DNA of 64,000 bases, from contig OX419761.1 in NCBI GenBank assembly GCA_948567375.1, positions 42,658,501 through 42,722,500 of the forward strand, in the 5' to 3' direction. Below are positions 11,493-23,800 of this stretch, one piece after another. A program made the position numbers and the translations under genes. A model generated the notes under the pieces. It saw only the letters and a program-made list of their open reading frames with translations. It did no database searches and was not told the DNA's origin. The number at the start of each line of letters is the position of its first letter. Positions within the stretch are counted from its first letter, which is position 1. Origin of the DNA: Lunularia cruciata. Lineage: Eukaryota; Streptophyta; Marchantiopsida; Lunulariales; Lunulariaceae.

Positions 11493-12951
11493 TGTGACAA
11501 CCCAAAAAGTATCACTTTTGCGGTAACCAGCAAGTAACAATTTGTTCCCACAAAGATACAATTTAGAAATGGCAAAACTTCACAAACAGTTCTTCTTGAG
11601 TTCATCTTTAATCTCTTGAGTAGAAACCACACTTAGAAGAGAGTATAAGCACTAAATCACAGCCTGGTCACAAATCACAACACCCATAATTACAATTCTT
11701 TAAACCCTTTCCAAATTAATCTGTATTGTGATGATTCAGTTCTTCCTAAAGAAGGCTACTTCACTACAAAATGACTTCATCTCAGACTTTTGTTCCACCG
11801 CCCTACTAAGGCACAACTTCTTCAATCAAAATTGGTTTGCATCAATCCAATGTTGCACTCACAAATACAAAATACTATCAACACTACAATTCCTCATGAG
11901 TTTGTCAAGGCATTGCTTTGATCGCTATCCACTCAAGATCAGACACACAAAATAGAATCAGAGTTGCAAAATCCAATATCTGATACACTTAGATTTGCAC
12001 TTTGAATTTTTCTAAACACTCACAAACACACACACATGATTGATACTCGGAATTAAGTTGAAATGACAAGCATTGAGTTACAATGCTTTACTCAGCCTCA
12101 AAAATATGAATACTAAATTGAATAAAATGCACTACAAATGCCTTCTTTAAATAGATAGAGCACTAAAAATTATCTGACTTCCTAAGCCGTTCCTTAACAA
12201 TCTCCAAATCTAAATCAACATTCTACTATTGCATATCTACCTTTTCAGATCTAATATCCATTACTCCTACTCCAATCTGACTTCTACTTCTAGTTTGGCT
12301 TCTACACCCAATGTAACTATAATCATCTCCTTCTTTGGACTTATCCACTACTTCTATTCTTCTTCTATTTTTGTAATATCTTTAGTCTAAACTGAAATTG
12401 AGTCATGGGTATCCTAATTACTCCTTCTTTTCTTATTCTAATTTCCTCATATGCCTCTCAAAATTCACTTAAAGTCACTTGCATCACATGTCTAACTACC
12501 TTGTATTGGGTCACCTTCAACCTAAGGTGAAGTCTCTATACTTGAAGTCTATAGACCCAAAGTTCTTAACTACTCTAGAAACTTCAAATGCTTATAATCT
12601 TGGCTACAAACCTCCAAACTTTGTGATTTTGGTTGCAAAGGGAAGCCCTAAAGAAAGCATTTCCAAAGAGATATAGCACCATGATTTGGACATGTGGTGA
12701 CAAAGATATGGCCCCTAAAATAATCCTACAATAACCTCCAACTTTCATTTTGATGCAAAGTAACCCTACTTTGGTCTGTCATCCTTCAAATCCGCTTTGA
12801 GTTCTTCTTCCTCTAACGCAAAGTCTACTTCTTTGGGTTGGATTTAAACACATGCTTCTCCTCATTTCTTCTCCATTTGGGTTCAATTAACTATCACCAA
12901 TGCAGTTCTTTGTCAAAACTTATAAAAAAATTGAAAAATGTGTGTACCACA
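11493..12951 (-). mobile_element. C2: deleted copy of element C
   Basis: It begins TGTGACAACCC and ends GTACCACA like C1 and is about 1.46 kb. Its first 800 bp follow the left part of C1 closely, for example the blocks around tgtgatgattcag and ttgttccaccgcc. Most of the coding frame is absent. The flanks ctagt (11488-11492) and ttagt (12952-12956) form a 5-bp duplication with one mismatch. The agreement of both termini with C1 is what fixes the ends of the family. Confidence 0.65.
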
Positions 12952-13251
12952 TTAGTTCCCTAATTACTTCATTATTTGCATTTGGTGATGACATGTGAGA
13001 AAAGAGTCATCACTTCCTTACTTATCCTCATTTTTTGATGTATCCTTTCTCTTGTTAGTCATCCTTCAGGAACCAAAATGTCCTTCATCATTCAGGAACC
13101 AAAATGCACTTCATCATTCATTAAGGTATCATCAATCTCTCTCCTACTTCTACTTCCTCCTAAAAATACACCATTCACCTATATTTTTTTCCACTTTTGC
13201 ACACTTGAGTTTTGGGTCTTGTACTTGGCACCTTCTTACAAATGGTGATTG

Positions 13252-13776
13252 TGTAAAAGACAAAGACCAAGACCAAGGAAAGAAATAGGAGAATGGAAGA
13301 TCACATTGGGATACTTGAATGTGGGAAACTCCTAATGCCTAGCATGAGCTCCAGATTTGCTATTTATAAGGAGCATACAAAGCTTTTGAGAATCAAGAAG
13401 TTTCCTTAAGTTGCTTTCTTGGAGTGCAAGCCAAGTTAACCAAAAAGCTTTTCTAGAAGCTTTTTGGTTAACTTAGCTTGCACTCCAAGAAAGCTTCCTT
13501 CTAGAAGCCACCTACTTGGCATCCAAGTAAAGCTAGTTGGAAGCTTCTAGAAGCTTCCTTCTAGAAACTACCTGCTTGGGTTGAGCAAGCTAAGCTAGCT
13601 GGGAAGCTTCCCAAGAAGCTTTTTCTTAGAGGTCACCACTTGGCATGCACATTCGTCAATACTTGGAAGGTACTAAGTAGCTTTTTTTATATTGCTAGAA
13701 TATTCTAGTCTAATTTGGCCTATTCGCTACTTTGTTAGCATTGACTAACTTCATTACTAAACTCCATATGGTTACA
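13252..13776 (-). repeat. E1 3' LTR
   Basis: 525 bp, TGTAAAAG...GTTACA on the plus strand. It is longer than the other E1 LTR (462 bp), mainly because it holds a palindromic duplication at 13413-13494. A polypurine stretch ggtaggggaatat lies next to it on the minus strand (about 13776-13792). Confidence 0.85.
13413..13494. repeat. Long near-perfect hairpin inside the E1 3' LTR
   Basis: The left arm (13413 to about 13450) and right arm (about 13457-13494) are reverse complements of about 38 bp with one mismatch, around a short ttctag-like centre. The arms contain the LTR phrase gagtgcaag/cttgcactc. Other E LTRs carry only one orientation of it, so the second arm is a local inverted duplication. 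Confidence 0.85.
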
Positions 13777-15076
13777 TATTCCCCTACCGCTAGTTGGTGA
13801 TGCATTCGTTGCCATTGAAGCTTCAAACTCTCAGATGGTTGTTTGTGCATTCTAGAGATGAAAAAGAGGTTTCTAAGTGGTATCATGTAGGGATATCCTT
13901 TCCAAAGGACCTTGTACTCAATATGTTGTTGGCGGCCATGTTGAATATGGTGGCATGCAAGGATACAATCAAATTCATACTCCTCACAATCATTGATAAG
14001 GATGGGAGGAGGAGGGTGTTGGACACATGAAGAAAAGGAAGATGGATTAGAAACAAAGGGTTTTAACTTGGAAATGTGAAAGATAGGATGGATTTGCATA
14101 TGAGAAGACAAGGCAAGTTGATAAGGAATAGGAGAAATGATTTGGCTAACATCAAATAGACCTATCCAATTAGGAGTAAGTTTACAAACTTGGATATCAA
14201 GTAGGAGGGGTAGGTAACTAGAAGAAATCATGACCTTATCACCAATTTAAAAAGTGAGATCACAACGGTGTTGGTCTGCATGTTGTTTTTGATAATTTTG
14301 AGCAACAATAAGATGAGATTTGGCTTGTTGTAGAGATTGGGATATGGTGGTCAAGAAGGTGGAATTATGAGAGACATGGGATGGAAGTGGAGCAAGAAAG
14401 GAATCTAGAACAAGTGAATCTTGGCCAAATTTAAGGAATAAGGTAGAGAAACCTGTGCTTGCCTGTTTGGAATTGTTGTAGGCAAACTCAATAACTACAA
14501 GACACTCATCCCAATTGGTGTGGTGAACATTGATGAAGGCACAAAGTATATCTTCTAAGGTGCAATTTTCACATTTGTTTTGTCCATCAGTTTGAGGATA
14601 ATAGGTTGTGAACAAAGCAAGCTTGGTGCCAAGTATTTAGAAGATGCTTGCCAAAATTTTCTGGTGAAACAAAGGTCACAGTCAGAGATGAGTACACAAG
14701 GCATCCCATGATGCTTGAAGACAATGTCATAGTAGATATAGGCTAATGTTGGAGCATCCACTATATCAAAGGTTGGTGCCAACTGGATTTGCTTACTAAG
14801 CTTATCCACAGACACCAGAATTGTTGTATGACCTTGCTTTGTCTTGGGTAAGGATTTGTTTAGATCTAAGCTTGAGTGTTCACATTGGGCAGATGGAATG
14901 GGGAGTGGTTGAAGGAGTCTACTTAGTTTTTGGTTGTTGGCCTTGTTGCATTGGTAGCTCTCACAAGATTGTACAAACTCTTGAATATCTATTGTGCATA
15001 TATACATTGCTACACAACATACATTGTTGTTAACATCACACACTATAGAAGCACAACTCACACATAAGTCATACAT
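13710..15076 (-). pseudogene. E1 integrase and chromodomain (broken)
   Basis: Minus-strand pieces follow the C-terminal order of a chromovirus polyprotein. The zinc-binding part has CESYQCNK. The integrase core has HGMPCVLISDCDLCFTRKFW (the second acidic residue region) and YYPQTDGQ (14615 onward). A C-terminal part contains FHISKLKPFV. The chromodomain is at about 13985-13812 (EEYEFDCILA, HIEYKVLWKGYP). In the family the chromodomain steers integration to marked chromatin. A shift after KGYP scrambles the last chromodomain helix, and stops separate the pieces. The first 20 residues at the right edge come from the 121-bp tandem duplication, not from integrase. Confidence 0.75.
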
Positions 15077-15246
15077 GGACTCTAAAGTACCACAATAATC
15101 ATTTCATTTACACAACTCAAATCTCACTCAATCAGATCATTCCATCATTGTCAAAATCACACACTATAGAAGCACAACTCACACATAAGTCATACATGGA
15201 CTCTAAAGTACCACAATAATCATTTCATTTACACAACTCAAATCAC
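15035..15246. repeat. 121-bp tandem duplication
   Basis: The block starting atcacacactatagaag occurs at 15035 and again at 15156. About 90 bp match almost exactly, and a less similar spacer completes the 121-bp period. It lies at the junction between the E1 integrase and the inserted family B LTR fragment. Confidence 0.85.
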
Positions 15247-15654
15247 ACACAATCAAATCTATCATTCAATTATCCGCCAATAACTGGGCACTTATTACAA
15301 GCAAGCCACACTTGTTCTATCTAAGAGAATCCAAGTGATGCTCATCGGCCTTTGTCCACCATAGCCAAGAACTCAAAGGCTCAACATCATAGAAGTGAGC
15401 TCTCTAAAGCTGCACTTTGAAAGTATACCCCAAGACTTGAGCTAGGTCTCAAACCCTAATGGCCCCGCTAACAACACACCCGATGGTCCAAACAATGCAA
15501 GTGATGGTGGGCTCCACCATGTAGTCAGTACTCCAAACACAAAATCTGCCTTTCAACAAGTAGCTTATGAACAACTACCAAAATACTCCTGACTACCAAC
15601 ACTACTATTCCAAAGTCCAAGCAATCTATGTGTGATGCTACAAATGGCATGACA
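15100..15654 (-). repeat. Family B LTR fragment inside E1
   Basis: The reverse complement starts TGTCATGCCATTTGTAGC at 15654 and follows the B3 LTR from 47138 for about 450 bp (landmarks: the subterminal aatggcatga, and the phrase around agaagtgagctctctaaag). The inner two thirds of the LTR are missing. It separates the RNase H and integrase regions of E1. Confidence 0.7.
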
Positions 15655-15659
15655 TATCT

Positions 15660-17132
15660 CATGCCATGTTGGGCCACTATCATTGGCATTGGAGGTTACA
15701 CCAAGGTCTTGTCCATACCCATATGACCAAAAATTGGTAAATCATGGGCTTCTTCAAGGCACACAAGTCGGAGATCACCCCTAGCTAGAACATAAATCCA
15801 ATACTCATGAAATAAGAAGGCCGTCCTTGAAGGAGAAGGTGTTGTAATCCTTGTTGTATGTTTAAAGATAAACTTGTACCATCTGAAAGAAGGGATCTTG
15901 TTGTAAAGCTATCCTAAAATCAATTTGGACTTTGGAGTTGACTAACACCGTCATAATTGCTGCCATGATGAGAGGAAGAGACTTCAAATTAGATCATCAT
16001 GATAGTGCATTGGAGATGACATGAACCAATGGGGTTTTTACTCAAGTTTGATGTTAAACAATTGGATTTTTTCCTCCCATTGATGATATCTACACTTCAT
16101 ATGTTCCAAATGTAATATTTGCAACAAGAGTTTGTGATCAATTTGCATGATCACCTATTTTCCCAAGGGATAATGATTGCATACCTTGGTGGCATATACC
16201 ATTGCTAGTTGTTCTTGATCTTGTGTGGAGTAATTCCTTTTTGTGGTGTTTGATCAATGAGATACAAAGGCAATGGGATATATCACATCTAGGAATTCCT
16301 ACTACAACACAACTCCAATGACAAAGTTAGAAGCATCAAAATCAACCACACAAGGTAACTGAGGGTTATATAGTTGAAGAATAGGTCTTGAAGACACCAT
16401 ATGTTTCAACTACAGAATGCTTTTTATGCTTGGTGGTCCACTAAAAGCTTGAGTTCTTCTCCATGAGGTCGATCAATGGTGCTACCATGTGTGCATAATA
16501 GTGGATGAACTGTCAACAATAACTTGCCAATCCATTAAATGCTTGCATTTCTATGGCATCCTTTAGAGTAGACCAATTAGTAATGGCCTTGATTTTTTCT
16601 CCTCTTCCATCTTGATCCCTTTTGATGAGATCTTGTGACCCAAGAAATTAATTTCCTTCTTCTAAAAGGTAGACTTTAACTTCTTGCAATAAAAATTCCA
16701 TTGATGTAGTTGTCTTAGGACTTCTCACATGTGATTTGCATATTTTGCCTCTATCTTGCTATGATTATGATGTCATCCAAGAACATCACCATGTTCCAAT
16801 CCAATAGTACATTCAAAACCCGATGCATTTGATCCATGAAGATTGTTGGAGCATTAGTGAGCCCAAAAGGTAGAACTTTCCATTCAAAATGCCCATACCT
16901 TGTATGAAAGGTAGTCTTTTGCATATCCTTCCTATCATATGTGGATTTTCCAATAGCCACTTTGAAGATCCAACTTGGAGAAGTATTGTGCTCCACTCAA
17001 TTGATCAAGGAAGTCGTCAATTGAAGGTAAAGGATATACATTCTGCATTGCTTTTTTATTGAGCCCCACGGTAATCAATATAGAAATGAAGTCCTCCATC
17101 CTTCTTTGGAACAAATAGTACCGATGCTCCAC
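15660..17132 (-). pseudogene. E1 reverse transcriptase and RNase H region (broken)
   Basis: RT motifs are clear in two minus-strand pieces. The first (17132-16935) ends YFSKLDLQSGYWKIHI. The second (16996-16751) has YGHFEWKVLPFGLTNAPTIF and the catalytic box FLDDIIIIAR near 16760. The stretch left of it should hold the rest of RT and RNase H, but stops prevent a confident reading. The sequence is typical Ty3/gypsy RT, and its position between protease and integrase agrees. Confidence 0.75.
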
Positions 17133-17631
17133 AAGGAGATGTACTATGGCATATGAAATCCTTCTCCAAAATTTATATAAGTGTCATTTACAACACCTCC
17201 AACCCCTTTGGTGAGAGCCAATAGATTGGTCTACACACTAGAGTACTCCTTGGCAATAACTCAATCTCAAATGGCATACCACAATTGTAGGGTAATCCCT
17301 TTGGTAGATTATCCATAAAAAATCCACAAACTCTTGAACCAGTTGATCAACCATTGCTTGATGAGGCTTTTGACACTCCTTAGATTCTCCTTATGCAATC
17401 GGTTTGATCCATACTATGGAAACAGACTGATCTTTCTTCAAAGCATGATCTGTGGTTGCTTCCTTGACAAACTTCCCATCTTGGGACTCATTATCCTTAG
17501 GTTTCTTACTCAAAGGTGCCAGACAACCTAATCAAAAATTTCCTATCTTGGTGTTGTATTTGAATTTGTCATCGGGTCCAATCAAATTGAATGTTATGAC
17601 GTTCAAGCCAAGGTAAACCCAAAATGACATC

Positions 17632-17973
17632 TTAGTGTAGAGGTGCCACTGCAAATCTCAAACACTCCAAATACTCCTTCCCAATCTTGAATGTAACAAG
17701 ATGTGAGGTACGGAATGTAGAACCTTTTCTACCATCTGCTATCATCAATCTACTCCTAATTATTGGCTTGATAAGAATACATAATTCCTTTGCTAATTGT
17801 ATGGACATGCAAGTCTCTGAACTTCTAGAATCAACCAAAATCTTACAACTATGATAAAATAGCATACCTTGCAAGTGAAGCAAACTTACATAGGTCAAGC
17901 CTTTGATCCTATTGGAACTAATCAAGTTCCCAGTAGGTGGCTCAAACTCTCCTATTAGGATTTCTTGTTTCAC
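17632..17973 (-). pseudogene. E1 aspartic protease
   Basis: The minus-strand frame contains CKILVDSRSSETCMS, the aspartic protease active site of a chromovirus with the expected D-S-G changed to D-S-R, followed by a hydrophobic core of the usual pattern. In life it would process Gag-Pol. The Gly-to-Arg change and decay around it make it inactive. Confidence 0.65.
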
Positions 17974-19090
17974 TGATTATTTTGCTCCACAAACTCCATT
18001 TGGGCAACTTGTCGAGGTTGCTTATTCTTGAGTGGACATTCAACAATGCGATATCTAATTTAGTGACTATAGAAACAATCACTATTTTGTCACAATTTTT
18101 CTCTATTTGTAGTGCCAAGTAGCCTCCGTTGAATGGAATCCATTGGTGTCAACTACTCCACCCATGTGTAGTATATTGGTAGGTTATGTGGAAGTTGAGG
18201 TCAAGACCAAGTTGTTGCAACCAAAGAATCAAAGTGTTTGGCCAACTACATGGCTTCCTCCAAGTGTTGTGGCTCTTGCATAGTTACCTCTAATTTGGTT
18301 CATGACTTCAAGCTCCTCACAAATTGATCTAGAGCTTCACTTTCTAGTATACCTAGAATTTGCATGATGGTGTTCTAGAATTGCATGATGTAACTTCTTA
18401 CAAATCCAATTTGCTTCAACTCTACCAATCTATCTTGTGCAGCTTGTGTGTTATTTATAGCTTGGTATTGACCAATTATTGCACTCTTGAATTTTCCCAA
18501 GTCAAGATTGGTGCAACAATTTGTTGTTCAACTTGCTCCACTTGGAATTGCCACCATAGCTTTGTTGCTCCATCCAATTAGATGGAAGTCAAGAAAATTT
18601 ATTTTTGTTCATCTTGAAAATTGGTAGCTTTGAAATAACATTTTCAATCAAACACAAAATTCTCCACTACACTTAGGGGATTCTTGCCTTCAGATACCTT
18701 GGGTTTTGGAAATTGGACTTGGTGTTCTCCTCCTCAAAATGGTGCTCTCTCTATGTGCTCTTGTTGTTGATGGTCTTGTTCATTCAACAATCAAGTTTCT
18801 TGATTTGTTATTGCATAGCAATGATAACCTCAAGCATTGCCACCATGGCTACTATTGTATCACACTACCTCCAATTTGTCTAAATCAACACATAGATGCA
18901 ACACGTTTAACATTCTTCATAAGTTACAACTAGAAATACCAAGGATTCTTTGGATAAGGTGATCTCGTTTAGAAATTTCTGCCCAAAGCTTGAGGTGATG
19001 AATTGTGTGAAATGATGCTTGGATAGTACACAAGTATGAAAATCCTAATGGTTTGATGAAATTAGATTTGGTGGTCCATAAATTCCATCC
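17974..19090 (-). pseudogene. E1 gag region (broken)
   Basis: The region lies between protease and primer-binding site. No long frame survives. A degraded zinc-knuckle trace (CFYSH...ECPLKN on the minus strand near 18030-18080) sits just upstream of the protease, where a nucleocapsid knuckle belongs. The matching part of E2 (46349-46683) confirms that this is element sequence. Confidence 0.55.
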
Positions 19091-19100
19091 ATCTCATTCT

Positions 19101-19113
19101 TGCTCTAATACCA
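19101..19113 (-). other. E1 primer-binding site
   Basis: The minus strand reads TGGTATTAGAGC one base inside the LTR. This is the complement of the initiator-Met tRNA 3' end with one C-to-T difference. The same site in E2 is the exact TGGTATCAGAGC. Confidence 0.8.
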
Positions 19114-19114
19114 A

Positions 19115-19576
19115 TGTAAAAGACCAAGACCAAGGAGAGAAATAAGAGAATGGAAGATCATGTTGGGACATTTGAATGTGGGAAACTTTGAATGCCTAGC
19201 ATGAGCTCCGGCTTTGGTATTTATAGGGAGTATACAATGCTCTTGAGGAGCTTCCTTAAGCTACTTTCTTGGAGTGCAAGCCAAGTTAATCGGAAAGCTT
19301 CTCAAGAAGCTTCCTTGTAGAAGCCACCTACTTGGTGTGCAAGCTAAGCTAGCTGGAAGCTTCTAGTAGCTACCTACTTGGAGTGAAAGCTAAGCTAGTT
19401 GGGAAGCTTCCCAAGAAGCTTCTTCCTAGAAGTCACCACTTGGCATGCACGTTACTTAATACTTGAAAGGTACCAAGTAGCTTCTTAGATACTTCTATAA
19501 TATTCTAGGCTAATTTGGCCTATGTGCTACTTTGTTAGCCTTGACTAACTTCATCGCTAAACTCCCTTTTGTTAAA
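19115..19576 (-). repeat. E1 5' LTR
   Basis: 462 bp, TGTAAAAG at 19115 to GTTAAA at 19576 (terminal C of GTTACA mutated). It pairs with 13252-13776. The minus strand contains CCCTATAAATACC near 19218-19229, a good TATA box for the genomic RNA. Many substitutions separate the two LTRs, so E1 is old. Confidence 0.85.
19218..19229 (-). promoter_or_regulatory. Probable TATA box of E1 LTR
   Basis: CTATAAATAC on the minus strand, in the middle of the 5' LTR where an LTR promoter is expected. The same box is kept in the E2 LTRs (for example near 46790). Start site not determined. Confidence 0.45.
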
Positions 19577-20605
19577 GATTATGTTGTATGATTTGTTGAC
19601 TTGCACAAAGTTTTTGGTATGAGCATACTACTTGTCTACCTCATGGTGTTTGGTGAGTTCCTTGGAGAGGTTGGAATGTCTACTAAAGTATATTAGATGG
19701 TGGAAGTGATTGGGAAATTTCTCAATTTCATTGTTTGTCAACAAGTTCATTCCAAGGTAGAAATGTACCATGAAGGAAGCTACGATCATGGCTACTCTTT
19801 TGGCCATGTCCTCCAAGAGCTCATTGACTTATTCATAAAACATTTGCCCCAACTCATAGGCTTCCCATGTAGAAGTTGGAAAAAGATGGCTTGGTTAAGG
19901 TTCACATATGAGATTCACTTTGATCTAAATAGTCTCATAATTGATTCCATTGCAACTTGTAAGATGGGATTTTTCAAACATTTATTTTGCATCTGTTTGT
20001 AGACTTCCTTCCAACAAAAAAATCATCTATCTTGTCTTTCAATTCTTGCTTGGACTACCATGTTGAGTACTGATATATATCTACCCAAATGGTGCACACT
20101 TTTCTTCTAAGTCTCATTGCCAATGATTCTCTATCCACATGATCGGATTGCCTTGCAATAACTTGCTAATTGTATAGGTGTTAGTCGTAATTTCTTCTAG
20201 CATGGAATCATCCTTTTTCCACATGACCAGATTGCCTTGCAATAATTTGCCAATCATATAGGTGTTATTCCCAACTTCTTCTATTAGGGAGATGTATGTC
20301 ATGCTCTAATCCCATAGCAAGAATTCTAAATTGTTTCTTCTTGAGTTTTCTACCCTACATGCAATACCCACTTGGACAATTTTGGTTGCTTGCAAATGAT
20401 CTCAACCGGCTTTAATTGCTTGGTCTTGGTTTTGACTACCCTTGCTTGTTTTGCCATCATTCAGTCTTTGGATGATAGACTTGCACCTATCACCCCCGCA
20501 CACTTGGTTCCACACTCAATTTTGATGCAAAGGATCTTTGATGGACGTTTGAGAGCTTTCCTATGCAACAAGAATAAAAATAAAAAAAAAGTGAAAAATA
20601 ACTTT
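19577..20605 (-). pseudogene. C3: degraded C-family coding remnant
   Basis: A minus-strand frame (19816-19628) reads VHFYLGMNLLTNNEIEKFPNHFHH, which aligns with AHFYFGLNLLSEEERHHMVSHMHP of C1. Nucleotide order also follows C1 on both sides of E1. The sequence just left of E1 (about 13150-13251, ttttgggtcttgtacttgg) and just right of it match consecutive C1 blocks near 7910-8000. E1 therefore inserted into this copy. It ends vaguely in an A-rich run near 20580. Confidence 0.5.
20135..20302. repeat. 84-bp tandem duplication in C3
   Basis: Two copies begin ccacatgatcgg (20135) and ccacatgaccag (20219). They diverge by several substitutions. The period is a multiple of three, as if it arose while the frame was coding. 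Confidence 0.7.
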
Positions 20606-20640
20606 TTTCAAGATGGTGTCACCTTCTTATAGTTCTAGTC

Positions 20641-23600
20641 CACCAGTTATTCTTTTGTCATTGTGACGGTTGGTGAAAGGTTTTGGTAAAATGTTCCACG
20701 TGTGAACTCTTTACAAGAAATGGTCATAAATGGTTCTTTAGTGGCCATGCAAAAATCCCATTTCATGGGATTTTGAAATGATGGAAAAAATGCTCAGAAC
20801 TTTGTTTTGATGGAATTTGGCCATACCACAACTCATATGAAGGAGCTTTGTGAAATTTCTGACCTCTTTGTGAGCCAGCTCATATCGTCTACCTCATTGA
20901 GATGGGCATTTAGTACAAAATGGTTGTTACAATAAGATCCCCATATCTTTTGGCCACAAATAAGAGGATGCAGATTTTCATTGTGTAATCTTGTAATTGC
21001 CATGAGTTTTGTCAAGCCCAGGATCAACATCCTAACTTCATATAAGACTGGGCCTGAACTAATCATTTTGTCCTAAGAATGACTATCTTAATGCTTCTTG
21101 TACTAACTATAGCACTATAAAACTGCAAAATGAAGGAAATCCGGTCATTTACAACCATAATCATTGTTTTATTTCACTTTTAATGAAAATTTGAATGATA
21201 TAAGCACCATATAAATATGTTCATTATATTCATATAATGAATTTAATATATTCATTTTTTTGTCCATTTATATACATAAGAAAAATAAATTGGTAAAATT
21301 TAGTGAATTGTATTCCATCCATAACCTTAATCAATTTTGCTAAAATATTATTCTAAAGACTGAAATTTTGTAATGAAAGTGAGATTTTCACTTACTTTAT
21401 ATCAAAGTAAGGATAGTAAAAGACTGAGAGATTCAACTGCAGATTATCAGAGGATAACGATGAATATGCTTCACATCATTAGTAGTTTATAGCTCACACA
21501 ACAAAATAAATTAATAAGAACATTTGAAATGCTCATTCTATCAAATACTCTTACAAGATCTTGAACATATCGCATGGAGATATATTACTTCTATCTTTTT
21601 CACGTACAGATAACTGAACTTGCAATTGCACCTACTTCAAGATTCTCAAGTGTTAGAATCATAAGGTAAGTCAGTTCACATATTGATCTCTCTTTAAGAT
21701 AAGTATTTTTTAAGCTTAAAAACAAGATAAGTAACATATACTTTCCTTAAGGACCACCAAGTTACTAATAAGAGTACTTCTCATTTGCTTTTATAGAAAA
21801 CATTTTCTATCTTATGGCAAGAAGCTTGTGATGTATGCTTTAACAAGTGTTGCAATAAGTAGATTGGATTACTAGAATCATTAAGGATGGATGAGACTCC
21901 AATGACCATACATGCAACTTTCAAAATTACTATTATTAGAAACCTGGTTATCTGTAGTAAGTAATTTATATATTTAGTTCTTAGACAACTTGTTTTATGA
22001 TTAATAGAAAGTATATGTCAATTTTTTATTGAAAAATTTATACCTTATATTATAACATATTTACACAGAGAGATATAAGAAGATGAATGTACTGTAATTC
22101 ATTTTCTATAAATCTAAAAAATTTAAGTAAAAAATTTATATTAGCCTCTTACTATGTAATGCAAATATTTATCTTATTTTTTTTTAATCTTAGCATCTAT
22201 TATCTAAAATAAATGGAGAACTTTCAATCGAATACTTTTACATTTAATTATCACCATTGATGATATTAAAAAATTGATATATTCTACAAGATTCCTTTTT
22301 TAGAAATAATGAAATATAATTTAATAGTTCCTCTATCTATTAATTTGAAAAATAATACAATGTAATCTCATAAAAAATTATTTAAATATTTCTAAAGATC
22401 GAACTTCTAGAATAACACTAAAAACTAATACTTTAGCACTAAGAATTACAATATCTCAAGTTAAAAGGATTAGTTTATAATATTCCTCAACTAGTTTCCC
22501 ATTGATCTACACTATTAAAATCCATTGTCTTGATTGGCACATAATGTACATAATTGAGATGAAACTTGAAAAGTATTCTATATGAAATGAATTCTAATAT
22601 TATTTGAAAATATAATAGATAGAACTATGGAATTATGTGACTACATAACGATTTTACAATGATTAATTCAGATTGAGCTCCACCAAAGTGTAAAGTTAGC
22701 TGCAAAAGTTTGAAATGAACTCCAACAAAGATTGAAGTGAACTATTTGGAAGTTAATGTAATTTTGGAAAACTAGGAACTATATTTTTAACCTTTTAAGA
22801 ATTTTTCTTAAACTTTAGCATCCTATTTTGTAACAATAGAGATTTTAAATCTTCTTCTTTTAACTCCTTACTTAACATATCTTAATTCAGATTTTTAAGT
22901 ACAATCGATTTCAAACTTATAAATTTTTAAACTTATAAACTGATAATTAATTTCCAAACTCAATTTCTATATGTTTGAGATGAATGTTGAATTATATCAG
23001 ATTTAGAAGCTCTTCATTTATTTATTTATTTTATCTATACTTAAGTATCAATTTGCATTAGCAATCAATGAAATGTCAGGCTCACTTACTCGTTAAGAGA
23101 AAAGGAGATCACGTAGGAGAACAAGAGTAGTAGAATAACAAAAGGTTGGAAGTTGGAAGTTGTCGTTCGAGGATAAATATAAGAGGTTAACTAGTGCTTA
23201 GCCCTAATAGTATTGGTATGAAAAATCATGCTTATTAGTAGAGTAGGATTAAAAGAGAAATACGATAATCTTTCCTAGTAATAGAGTAGGATTAATCTGA
23301 ACCTCTTTATTAATCTAGATACTAAATAAATCAAAGAAAGATATTATAAATAGAAGCATTCACTTTTTATGACTCAAGATTGCTTTATTGACATAGATAT
23401 GGAATTTAAGATCTGCATACCATCATGGTGAAGGAGAAAAATAGAAGATACAAGATAGGAAGACCTTTTCAACCTTAATAAAGATGAAACCCAATAGGTA
23501 AAATAATACTAAACCCTATTAAAGTTGGAATGACAAGGAAAAAAAATAGAAACTCTCGGTATAAAGTAAGATTATTTCCAGCTATTCAAAGAAAAGAAAA

Positions 23601-23800
23601 AAAGAATTATTGAGAATTTTTTTCTAAAAAACACAAACTAGAAATAAATCATAAAATACAATGACAGTGTATAAAAGCAAAGTATAAGAATTCGTAAAAA
23701 AATTTTACTATCTCTAAGTGACTAGACTAAGGTTCAATGTTGAAATAGTATTAAGTCTTTCTACCAACTTGGGAGCTCATTATATCCAAATGCCAAAGTT
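20641..23800. other. AT-rich intergenic DNA
   Basis: Very AT-rich with many A and T runs and frequent stops in all frames. I see no gene, RNA or clear repeat. The base composition differs from the retroelement blocks on the left and the gene on the right. Confidence 0.6.

Larger units (their letters stand above)
13252..19576 (-). mobile_element. E1: full-length decayed chromovirus (Ty3/gypsy)
   Basis: The element is bounded by LTRs at 13252-13776 and 19115-19576, both TGTAAAAG on the left. It has a 5-bp duplication gattg (13247-13251) / gatta (19577-19581). The primer-binding site next to the right LTR reads TGGTATTAGAGC on the minus strand, one base off the initiator-Met tRNA complement. 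Minus-strand order is gag, protease, RT, RNase H region, integrase, chromodomain, polypurine tract, 3' LTR, which defines a chromovirus. Every domain has stops or shifts. A family B LTR fragment (about 15100-15654) interrupts it before the integrase. It was inserted in C-family DNA. Confidence 0.87.

Noticed and set aside
13252-13776. Many aagctt/agaagcttct palindromes in the E LTRs as regulatory operators
   Set aside because: They are part of the repetitive make-up of this LTR family; no evidence links them to a binding protein.
21200-23700. AT-rich stretch as a possible organelle-derived insert or scaffold/matrix site
   Set aside because: No organelle gene fragment is recognised, and AT-richness alone does not support a function.
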